Shown in pieces: positions 1 through 6,815 of a DNA stretch of 11,514 nucleotides. The translations under genes and the position numbers were made by a program. Origin of the DNA: Gammaproteobacteria bacterium (GTDB lineage: Bacteria > Pseudomonadota > Gammaproteobacteria > Steroidobacterales > Woeseiaceae). The notes under the pieces were generated by a model that was not told the DNA's origin, ran no database searches, and saw only the letters and a list, made by a program, of their open reading frames with translations. Positions within the stretch are counted from its first letter, which is position 1; every line of letters begins with the position of its first letter. The stretch covers positions 1 to 11,514 of the forward strand of contig DAOWGY010000294.1 of NCBI GenBank assembly GCA_030641695.1, written 5' to 3'.

Positions 1-367
1 GTTCTACCTGGCGCGAAAATTCGCGCGTGTCCTCCGGCAGTATTCGCATCCCTTCCGCAACGGGCACCAGATCGACATCGAGTAATCGTCGCTCGCCGAC
101 GATTGTCACGGCCTTGTAGCCCATAATCGCCAGAGCCCAGAACATAAGAATGAAACAGGCCTCCTGCTCCATATCCTTGATAAGCACCGCAACCCGACGC
201 TCACGCACGTAGCTCGGATCGGCGGCCGCCGCAATATTCTGCTCCTCGATGATCTGCGCAGCGTTCGGCCGCACCAGTGAAACGTAAAAAGCGTGCACGA
301 CGATTATCGAGATGATCAGTGCGAACATCTGGAAAACGAACTCAACGGGAATATTTTTCTTATTCAT
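1..367 (-). CDS. Inner-membrane protein, N-terminal part only; possible MotA/TolQ/ExbB family
   Basis: An open frame starts at the ATG at 365-367 and runs without a stop off the left edge, giving 122 codons of a longer gene. The protein begins MNKKNIPVEFVFQMF, with a hydrophobic helix at about residues 10-32. A charged stretch follows (33-70, with the acidic helix-like KDMEQE), then a second hydrophobic helix at about 71-91 and a soluble part rich in acidic and arginine residues. One helix, a short loop, a second helix and then a long soluble region suggests a MotA/TolQ/ExbB-type proton-channel subunit. The diagnostic helices would lie outside the window, so this is a guess from overall character. 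It is the sixth gene of the block, 61 bp after the small acidic protein gene. No good ribosome binding site precedes the ATG, so coupling to upstream translation or another start is possible. Confidence 0.6.
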   Translation of the reverse strand, partial: MNKKNIPVEFVFQMFALIISIIVVHAFYVSLVRPNAAQIIEEQNIAAAADPSYVRERRVAVLIKDMEQEACFILMFWALAIMGYKAVTIVGERRLLDVDLVPVAEGMRILPEDTREFSRQVE

Positions 368-428
368 AAATAGTCAGCGTCAGTAGTAAAAGAATCCAGG
401 CAGGACCAGTGGGCCCCTTGTTGGACCA

Positions 429-680
429 CTAGATGTCCGTCGGGAAAGGAATCGACTGGTCGGTGGGAATGTCCTCGGTCGGCACGAAGTCCTCTTCTTC
501 GGCGTCCGCATAGCTTCCCTCATCGAGGTCTGAATCGTCGTCCTCGAGTTCCTCCTCGTCGACCGGAGCCTCGGCCACCGTTTCCGCAACCTCGGCTTCA
601 TCAGCGGGCTCGGCATCCTGCGACCAGGCGATCATGCCCGGCAGCACTATCAGCAATGTCGTCAGCAAGAAACGATGCAT
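429..680 (-). CDS. Small acidic exported protein, function unknown
   Basis: An 83-residue protein. The start MHRFLLTTLLIVLPG has a positive residue, a hydrophobic core and a likely cleavage near AWSQDA (residues 18-23), as in a Sec signal peptide without a lipobox. The mature part is about 60 residues and extremely acidic: runs of E and D (EEELEDDD, AEEEDF) with almost no basic residues and no cysteine, ending in a proline-containing tail (IPFPTDI). It is probably disordered. The start is well supported: GGAGG at 688-692 on the minus strand lies 7 nt from the ATG. The gene sits 62 bp after the PEGA/FGE gene and 61 bp before the next membrane protein gene, in the same direction. I recognise no family. 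A periplasmic binding partner of its neighbours or a metal/cation-binding peptide are both possible; neither is shown. Confidence 0.72.
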   Translation of the reverse strand: MHRFLLTTLLIVLPGMIAWSQDAEPADEAEVAETVAEAPVDEEELEDDDSDLDEGSYADAEEEDFVPTEDIPTDQSIPFPTDI

Positions 681-687
681 TGGCGGT

Positions 688-692
688 CCTCC
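688..692 (-). promoter_or_regulatory. Strong Shine-Dalgarno site of the small acidic protein gene
   Basis: On the minus strand the site reads GGAGG, with 7 nt before the ATG at 678-680. It is the clearest ribosome binding site in the block and supports the reality and start of this short gene, which could otherwise be dismissed. Confidence 0.7.
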
Positions 693-742
693 GTCATATC
701 ACTGGTCTTTGACCGCAGCCGGCCGCAATTGTCGCACGAAAT

Positions 743-3169
743 TCAGTCGGCGTTTCGCGCCACGCGGAAGCCGACATCGGAGCGTACTTTGACACCATAG
801 TCGCGATAGGACAGGCGCAATTCCGTCGCACCGGCGTGACGCCAGCTGGAACCCCGGATCACGAAGCTGTTACCGCGCTCCGGACCGAGAGGATCCACGA
901 GCGGGGTCGTGATTCCCGGTGTCGGCACGGTATAGAAATCATTGACCCATTCGGCGACGTTGCCGGCGCCGTCGAAAATTCCGATCGCGCTGGCCGGGAA
1001 CTTGCCGCCCTCCGCCGTCGACGCGAAGCCATCGTCATAGCTCGGGATAATCGAGGGCACCAGGTCCGCGGCGGACTTGTCCGCATAGTTGCCGGCATCT
1101 CGGCGTGGCGGCCAGTCCTTGCCCCAGCCGAACTTCAGCACGCCCTGCCCGCCCTGGTAGCGAATCGCCCAGACCCATTCAGCCTCGGTCGGCAGCCGGT
1201 AACCCTCCGGGAATGGCCGGATTGCCACCCACTCGCCGAATTCCTCCTTGTAGACGGGCGTCAGTCCTTCACGTGCGCTGAGCCAGTTGCAGTACTGCGC
1301 CGCATCGGCCCAGCTGACTCTGGCGACCGGATTGTTGTCGCCCGCCATCGACGCGTGGATATCCGCACCCGAATCGTGGTTCTCCCGGAATTGGGCGAAG
1401 TCGCGATTGCTTACCTCTTTTACGCCGATCAGAAACGGTCGCGTCAGTTTCACGGGCACGATGACTTCGTTGGCGCGCCTGCCCTGCTCGCTACGGGACG
1501 AGCCCAGCGTGAATGTACCGGGCTCCACCAGGCGCATGACCTGGCCTGCCGCCGTCGTGCGCTCGAGGGCGACCGATTCGCGCGCTATCGCCTCGAGCGA
1601 GCGCAGGCGCGCAGTCATTGTTTGCGGGTATCCCGGGCGTGGCGTCACGGTCCGTGACCAGCTCTCGTAGCCGCTCTTGCGAACCTCGACCCGGTGCGGC
1701 GCCGAGCTCAGCCGCAGTGTCGTGCTCCCCGTGCCCCGGGCGCGGCCGTCGACATACACGGTTGCATCGGCCGGCTGTACGTTCACGGTGAGTGAGCCCG
1801 CCCGCGCCGTCAGGTCCAGGGTAATGGTATCGCTGGCCGCGGCCGCCAGGCGCACCTTGCGACTGGTGGCGCCGTAACCGGCTTTGGAAAGACCGATGTC
1901 GTAGTTGATGTCCGGCGCGAGGTCGAGGGTAATGGGCGACTGACCGCGATAGCGGCCATTCACTGTGACATTGGCGCCGCGCGGGATCGAATTGACGAGC
2001 AGTTTCGCATTGGCCGGCTGCAGACGAATAAGCGGCAAGGCCTGGTCGACATTCGGCGCAGCGACGATCGTGCCGTCCCAGGCACGAAAGCCGTCGTTGA
2101 CCACACTGATCTGATGGGTTCCCTCGAGAAGTTCAATCGTCGCGGGCGTCCGGCCAACCTCGGTATCGCCTGCCAGTATCCTCGCCCCCTCCGGTTGCGA
2201 GGTGATTTCGACATTCGCCCAGCGCGGTACCAGTTGCACGCTCAGTTGTTCGTGCATGCCGAGGCCAGGCACGCTTACAACCCCGCTGAATGGCAAATAT
2301 CGCGCCGCGCGGACACTGATACTATGCTCGCCCGGCTGCAATTCGATCGGCCCGAAGGGCGCGGGGCCTACCTGGCTTTCATTGATCGATACTACCGCTT
2401 CGGTCGGCGGACTGGTCACGACCGTAACGTGTCCAGGTAACTTCCGCATGCTGATTTCGATGACGACGCTCTGCTCATCACCGACATCGAAATTCTGAGT
2501 TACGTCGTAGTAACCCTGCTGCGAGACCTGCACGGTGTAGCTGCCCTTGCGCAACAAGGTCCGATCGCCCAGCGGCAGGCGAAACCAGCCGCCGCTGATC
2601 GAAAAATCGTCCGGTTCGCCGGGAGAGACCTCGAACTTGACGGATTTCGATGTAAACAACAGGAATGATACCGTCAGCAATACGGCCAGACCGATACCGA
2701 TGATCGTGCGCAGCGAACCATGTTTCGACGCATCGGCAGCAGCCGCGCGTGTCTCGGCCGCACGCTTGAAAGCGGTTGGAGCAATGGTCTCTTCAGCGGC
2801 CTGATCGCCGGCGTCGCCGAGTTCAGGTGGTTGCGTAACGTAGGCGCTGTCCTCGAGCCGGACCTCGAGCGTTAATCGGTCATCCTGCAACCGGACACCG
2901 ATGCGGCTGCCAAAAAACTGCAGCTCATCACCGTCCACCAGGCGCCGGCTCGCGACCAGCGACTCACCATTGATCGCCATCGACTTGTCACGGCCAACGG
3001 GCTGCACGAACGGCGCATCGTCGAGCAAGTCGAGCAACATGGCAGGACCGCCGCCCGGACCAGGCAAACGCAGCTCGCAGTTGCTGCCCGTACCGACGCG
3101 TAGCGGCAAACGGTCCGCATCAATTCGTCGCTCGCCTTCAACATCCCTGATGAAAACGTTGAGACTCAA
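743..3169 (-). CDS. Single-pass membrane protein: degenerate FHA-like domain, TM helix, about five PEGA-like domains, FGE/SUMF1-like domain
   Basis: An 808-residue protein from a TTG start at 3167-3169, chosen because GAGGA lies 6 nt upstream and the start overlaps the preceding kinase stop (TTGA). A TTG 15 nt further upstream is in frame but has no such site. Residues about 4-103 look FHA-like (RVGTGSNCEL, then DGDELQFFG), but the phosphothreonine-binding G-R and S-x-x-H residues are absent. A transmembrane helix lies at about 153-173. Four or five PEGA-like beta repeats follow at about 176-242, 246-313, 317-383, 388-453 and 458-522, with motifs such as GANVTVNGRYRG and ATVYVDGRARG. Residues about 543-806 match the formylglycine-generating-enzyme (SUMF1) fold: GYRLPTEAEW at 656-665, GNVAEW at 736-741, RGSSW at 772-776, VGFRVAR at 799-805. 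The only cysteines are residues 31 and 627, so the catalytic pair is missing and sulfatase maturation is unlikely. A binding or scaffold role is more likely, with the C-terminal part in the periplasm. It is probably a target or partner of the kinase encoded just upstream. Confidence 0.9.
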   Translation of the reverse strand: MSLNVFIRDVEGERRIDADRLPLRVGTGSNCELRLPGPGGGPAMLLDLLDDAPFVQPVGRDKSMAINGESLVASRRLVDGDELQFFGSRIGVRLQDDRLTLEVRLEDSAYVTQPPELGDAGDQAAEETIAPTAFKRAAETRAAAADASKHGSLRTIIGIGLAVLLTVSFLLFTSKSVKFEVSPGEPDDFSISGGWFRLPLGDRTLLRKGSYTVQVSQQGYYDVTQNFDVGDEQSVVIEISMRKLPGHVTVVTSPPTEAVVSINESQVGPAPFGPIELQPGEHSISVRAARYLPFSGVVSVPGLGMHEQLSVQLVPRWANVEITSQPEGARILAGDTEVGRTPATIELLEGTHQISVVNDGFRAWDGTIVAAPNVDQALPLIRLQPANAKLLVNSIPRGANVTVNGRYRGQSPITLDLAPDINYDIGLSKAGYGATSRKVRLAAAASDTITLDLTARAGSLTVNVQPADATVYVDGRARGTGSTTLRLSSAPHRVEVRKSGYESWSRTVTPRPGYPQTMTARLRSLEAIARESVALERTTAAGQVMRLVEPGTFTLGSSRSEQGRRANEVIVPVKLTRPFLIGVKEVSNRDFAQFRENHDSGADIHASMAGDNNPVARVSWADAAQYCNWLSAREGLTPVYKEEFGEWVAIRPFPEGYRLPTEAEWVWAIRYQGGQGVLKFGWGKDWPPRRDAGNYADKSAADLVPSIIPSYDDGFASTAEGGKFPASAIGIFDGAGNVAEWVNDFYTVPTPGITTPLVDPLGPERGNSFVIRGSSWRHAGATELRLSYRDYGVKVRSDVGFRVARNAD

Positions 3170-5535
3170 ATTTGTTCCTCGCAACGAACAACGATTGACT
3201 GCATGTCTATCTCAGGTGCAACACGAAACTCCAGGCGCACATCGCGATAACCCGGACGTACGCCGACTGCGACGTACTTTCCTGGCCGCAAATCGAGCTC
3301 ATGTGTATCGAAGCTGCCGAGTTTACCAATTTTGTAGATGGAAACATCGGTGAGGTTGTCCGAGACGAACCTGACCGTGAGCGGTGTCGCTGCGCGTTTC
3401 AGCAGTCTCGATAACTCATCGCGTTGATCGGCGAGGCGCGGACCAATGGTATCCATGCGCGTAATATCAAGCAACAGCTTGGTCCCGGACTGCATTGTCG
3501 ATGGCCGGCTCAGGCTGTCCGGATTCGCGATCAGGGTCTCCAGCGTGTCATGCAGTGTCTCCATTTGCCGCGTGCGATTCAGCCCTTGCTTCGCGAACAT
3601 CAGGTTGTCATCGAGCTCCAGGATGCTCGTGTAGGTGACAGACGCAGCGTTCCATTCCTCGCCCTGCTCCTGCGACCGGGCTTGCTGCTCAAGCGCAGCG
3701 AATTTATCGAGACGAATGCCCTGATCGACCTGCATCAACCCGTCCGCGGGTTCCCGCGATCCAGGCTTGAGTTGCTGTGCCATTCGAAACGCGGCACGTG
3801 CCCCCAGGTAGTCACTCTCCGCCAGTGACGTCAGTCCTTCGGTCATGCGCTGGTCGAACTCCATTTGATTGATCGTCTCGAGCACACGCTCGAGCCCGAC
3901 CCGGGCCGGGTCCCATTCAGGGTCCAGATCGACCGCACGCGCAAAACTCTGCCGGGCGGCTTGCATTTCCAGATCTTTTTCGTACTGCAGACCCTGATCG
4001 GTCAGTGAAAGCACCGTCTCGAGATTGCGGGCCCGGGCGAGCCCGGCCTGCGCATCGCGATGCCCCGGGCTGATCGCAGCGGCAAGATCGAACAAACGCA
4101 GTGCCTCGACCGTGTCGCCCGCAGCGAGGGCCGATTTCGCCTCCTCGAATGTCGTCCGAAACACCTGGTCGACTTCATCGAGCAATGGCTCGACGATCTC
4201 GATCGCCTCGCGGTATTTGTCAGACGCTGACGCATAATCACGCGCGAGGTAAGCTTCGTCGCCTTCGGCATACACAGCCTGCCCGCGGGCAAACCTGAGT
4301 CCGCCCCAGCGCTGCACGGCACGTCCCTCGAGCGTATCCATCTTCGCGAGCAGTTCTCCGAGAACCTCTTCGGTCCCGGCCTTGTCCTGTACTCGCTGGT
4401 CGCGTCCGCTCAGGTCGTCGATGTTCTCGCTGAAATCGACGTCAGACTGCGGGTCTTTTGCATAGGCCTGAGACGTCTCGTCCTGCGTCGCGATTTCTGC
4501 GTCGGGGGCCTGCCGGGTAACGGTTTTCGGCAACACGAATATGACGCCGATCAGCATCAGCAACAACACGGCAAAACTGATGCCGAGCACACGGGGGCTC
4601 AAACCGCTCGCTGTCGTCGTGGTCGTTGCTGCGGCCGCCTGCCGCTGACGCTGTACAGGCCTGATCGTATCGCTGGTCTCTATCACTTCGTCGCTGACCG
4701 CCGTCGCCGACGCCGTATAGCGTTTCGGCGCAGGCGCGGGCACAAAGCCCATGGCTTCGAGCTCGTTCGCAACGGTTGCAGCGTCCGGCCGGCGCGCTGC
4801 GTCTTTGTCGAGCATTCGCGCGACAAGGGCCTGCAGCGCCGACGGCACCGCGGAACCATCGGCGGCCTGTAATGACGGCGGCGGCATGTTGCGTATGTCG
4901 TCAGCGGTCGTCGTCGAGCCGTACGGGGAGCGGCCACTGACAATTTCGTAGATCAGTCCACCCAGCGCAAATATATCGTCCGCGGTTTGCGGCGCCTCGC
5001 CGGCAAGTTGTTGCGGACTCGCGGCAATCAGCGAACCCCCGCCGACGTCTTGCCCGCGCATCGCGGCGACACCGAAGTCGATCAGATAGGGCGCGCCGTT
5101 GCGATCGAGCAATATGTTGCCGGCTTTGACGTCACGATGGACAACGTCTTTGGCATGCGCATAGCGCAAGGCATCCGCTATGAGAGCGACAGGCGGTAGC
5201 GACTCAGCAACAGGCATACCGGCAAGAACGCCAATATCCGGGCCATCGATGAACTGCAGGCTATAGAACGCGCCCTCGTCATCGTCGTGAAATTCGAACA
5301 CACGAACAATGTGCGCATGCATCAGACGAATGGCGAGTTGCCATTCACGCCGCAATGCATCGGCGCCAGTGCGTTCGTCCACAAGAATCTTGATGGCAAC
5401 CGACGCGCGCGTCATGCGATCGGTCGCAAGCCAGGTCTCGGCCGCGCCTCCTCTGCCTAAGCTGCGGACCAAGGTGTACCGATTGGCGAGCCGTGTTCCT
5501 TTACTGAGTTCTCGCGTCGGTGATCTGTCACTCAT
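3166..5535 (-). CDS. Transmembrane Ser/Thr protein kinase with TPR-rich extracytoplasmic region and PEGA-like C-terminus
   Basis: A 789-residue Hanks-type kinase. The kinase domain (about residues 20-265) looks active: glycine loop GRGGAAETW at 27-35, ATP lysine K49 in AIK, E64 as the likely C-helix partner, catalytic loop HRDVKAGN at 133-140 (D135, N140) and DFG at 153-155. The usual APE motif is replaced by ASPQQ at 172-176. A Thr/Ala/Gln-rich linker (about 270-312) leads to a transmembrane helix at about 317-335. Outside the membrane are an acidic stretch and then helical repeats at about 410-660 with TPR character (ALRLFDLAAAISP, AARQSFARAVDLDP, ARAAFRMAQQLKPG). A beta-rich end at about 718-785 resembles PEGA domains (LRPGKYVAVGVRPGYRDV). 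The gene overlaps both neighbours: its ATG shares ATGA with the stop of the upstream lipoprotein gene, and its TGA overlaps the TTG start of the PEGA/FGE gene. No clear ribosome binding site precedes it, so coupling is likely. It probably senses an envelope ligand and phosphorylates cytoplasmic targets, including perhaps the FHA-like protein. Confidence 0.93.
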   Translation of the reverse strand: MSDRSPTRELSKGTRLANRYTLVRSLGRGGAAETWLATDRMTRASVAIKILVDERTGADALRREWQLAIRLMHAHIVRVFEFHDDDEGAFYSLQFIDGPDIGVLAGMPVAESLPPVALIADALRYAHAKDVVHRDVKAGNILLDRNGAPYLIDFGVAAMRGQDVGGGSLIAASPQQLAGEAPQTADDIFALGGLIYEIVSGRSPYGSTTTADDIRNMPPPSLQAADGSAVPSALQALVARMLDKDAARRPDAATVANELEAMGFVPAPAPKRYTASATAVSDEVIETSDTIRPVQRQRQAAAATTTTTASGLSPRVLGISFAVLLLMLIGVIFVLPKTVTRQAPDAEIATQDETSQAYAKDPQSDVDFSENIDDLSGRDQRVQDKAGTEEVLGELLAKMDTLEGRAVQRWGGLRFARGQAVYAEGDEAYLARDYASASDKYREAIEIVEPLLDEVDQVFRTTFEEAKSALAAGDTVEALRLFDLAAAISPGHRDAQAGLARARNLETVLSLTDQGLQYEKDLEMQAARQSFARAVDLDPEWDPARVGLERVLETINQMEFDQRMTEGLTSLAESDYLGARAAFRMAQQLKPGSREPADGLMQVDQGIRLDKFAALEQQARSQEQGEEWNAASVTYTSILELDDNLMFAKQGLNRTRQMETLHDTLETLIANPDSLSRPSTMQSGTKLLLDITRMDTIGPRLADQRDELSRLLKRAATPLTVRFVSDNLTDVSIYKIGKLGSFDTHELDLRPGKYVAVGVRPGYRDVRLEFRVAPEIDMQSIVVRCEEQI
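3176..3180 (-). promoter_or_regulatory. Ribosome binding site that fixes a TTG start (TTGA overlap)
   Basis: On the minus strand GAGGA lies 6 nt before the TTG at 3167-3169, inside the last codons of the upstream kinase gene. The kinase stop TGA (3166-3168) overlaps this TTG, so ribosomes ending the kinase could restart at once. This implies matched synthesis of the two proteins. Confidence 0.55.
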
Positions 5536-6788
5536 CCAATTGGTTCAGCTTCGCGCTCGGGCGATCCCACTTCGACGGACGTCGGAAAGCCGGTTTCGGC
5601 TTCGTAGATTTCCCTGAGGAGGCGGCGCCAGCTCTCGTACTGTGCCGCAGCCGTGCCGGTGAGGCGGCGTGTCTGACCCTCCACATCGATGACCATCGGC
5701 GCTGCTTCCGAGCCGAAGGACTCCGACAGTTCCTTGATCGCTTCGACGTGCAGCGAGGCCTCCGAACGCCGCGAAAAGCCCGCAAATATCTGATCGATGC
5801 CCTGCGATATGCCGATGCTCTGTATGCTCCGCTGCATGCGTCGTTTCGACGAACTCGAGCTGTCGGTATCGACGGCCAGCGAGCCGGCGAGTACGACCAC
5901 TCCCATCAGCGTCTGCAATGTCGCCGAGCGTTTGACTTGCCGGTAGTTGATCGCCTCCTCGCGCGACGTCTTGCGCCAGGCGCTATAGGGGATCGCGATA
6001 CCGTAGTAGAAATTGGCGTAATGCTCGTTCAGGGTGTCGACAACCAGCCGGTCACGTTCGCGTATCTGGCGCAAGCGCGCAACGGCGGGATCGTTTTCTG
6101 CCGGCAAGCGAACAACCGAGATAATGCCGTCTTCATCGGTCTGCAGATGACCACCATAGGCCGCCGGTGACATGTCGCCGAAAAACTGCAACTCCGAGAC
6201 GCGCCGGACCTGCGAAATCTCTTTCTTTGGCATAGCCGCCACGTAGGCCTGCAGGTCGTTGGCGATGTCGTTGAACAGCTTCTGGTACGGATCCTGACTC
6301 CGGTCACGACGTTCGGAGTAGGACGAAATTCCCGTCTGGGCAGTGTAGGTCTTCGAATACCAGTGCCGCCCGGTCGCATCTTCGATGACTACATTGAGCT
6401 TCACATGCTCGCCATTCGACTTCTCGATACGGCCGCTGATGACGATGTCCGTGAATGCATTGCGCGACGGGATCACGCGCACAGCGCCCCAATGCCCGGT
6501 ACCCTGCAGAGTCGTCTTCAGATGGTACGGCAGGTAACGCGCCTCGGCGCCCCTGATCTCTTCGTATACCCCCGAATCGGCCGGATCATTGTCATCTGCT
6601 ACGCCGTCGTCGAATTCGACGATGCCGATGTCGAGGAGCATGGACTCATCGACCGTTTCCTCGGCGATGACCAGTTCCGTTTCTTCGGCTGTTATGACTT
6701 CGTTGACGGTACAGCCCTGCCCTGCAATACAGGCGAGGGCAATGAGCGGCGCTGGGCTCCGCAGCAATAGTCTCTTCATGTGTCGCAA
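5532..6788 (-). CDS. Probable lipoprotein with CsgG/LpoB-like N-terminal region, function unknown
   Basis: A 418-residue protein. The N-terminus has basic residues, a hydrophobic core and AGQGC with Cys26 as the likely lipidated residue; Cys20 in IALAC is the alternative. The TTG start at 6786-6788 is preferred because AAGGA lies 6 nt upstream; the in-frame ATG three codons later has 15 nt spacing. After an acidic linker (about 30-75), residues about 75-150 alternate helix and strands (RYLPYHLKTTLQ, TDIVISGRIEKSNGEHVKL, VVIEDATGRHWYSKTY). This is the pattern seen in outer-membrane lipoproteins of the CsgG/LpoB/ABC-auxiliary type, an inference from pattern only. The middle is rich in charged residues. 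A short hydrophobic glycine-containing patch lies at about 291-306, followed by a Ser run and a basic stretch. It is the second gene of the block, 27 bp after the Gly/Ser-rich lipoprotein gene, and overlaps the kinase gene by ATGA. It may link the kinase's periplasmic part to the outer membrane. Confidence 0.85.
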   Translation of the reverse strand: MRHMKRLLLRSPAPLIALACIAGQGCTVNEVITAEETELVIAEETVDESMLLDIGIVEFDDGVADDNDPADSGVYEEIRGAEARYLPYHLKTTLQGTGHWGAVRVIPSRNAFTDIVISGRIEKSNGEHVKLNVVIEDATGRHWYSKTYTAQTGISSYSERRDRSQDPYQKLFNDIANDLQAYVAAMPKKEISQVRRVSELQFFGDMSPAAYGGHLQTDEDGIISVVRLPAENDPAVARLRQIRERDRLVVDTLNEHYANFYYGIAIPYSAWRKTSREEAINYRQVKRSATLQTLMGVVVLAGSLAVDTDSSSSSKRRMQRSIQSIGISQGIDQIFAGFSRRSEASLHVEAIKELSESFGSEAAPMVIDVEGQTRRLTGTAAAQYESWRRLLREIYEAETGFPTSVEVGSPEREAEPIG

Positions 6789-6794
6789 TTCGCT

Positions 6795-6799
6795 TCCTT
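6795..6799 (-). promoter_or_regulatory. Ribosome binding site favouring the TTG start at 6788
   Basis: On the minus strand AAGGA is placed 6 nt before TTG (6786-6788) and 15 nt before the next in-frame ATG. The spacing favours the TTG, which adds three residues to the signal peptide of the lipoprotein. Confidence 0.4.
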
Positions 6800-6815
6800 A
6801 TTGTCTTTTTGGGTA

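Noticed and set aside
408..430. Hairpin (AGTGG/CCACT arms) at the end of the small acidic gene as a terminator
   Set aside because: The stem is short with an imperfect inner part, and no T-run follows directly, so termination is not supported.
743..1600. Active formylglycine-generating enzyme
   Set aside because: The fold motifs are present, but the catalytic cysteine pair is missing (only C31 and C627 in the whole protein) and no sulfatase gene is nearby.
836..1657. Long plus-strand open frame within the PEGA/FGE gene
   Set aside because: The product is rich in arginine and histidine with no recognisable motif, and the opposite strand encodes clear PEGA and FGE domains. It is a by-product of high GC content.
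5520..6170. Plus-strand open frame across the lipoprotein/kinase junction
   Set aside because: No motif or ribosome binding site, and it covers the ATGA junction of two well-supported genes.
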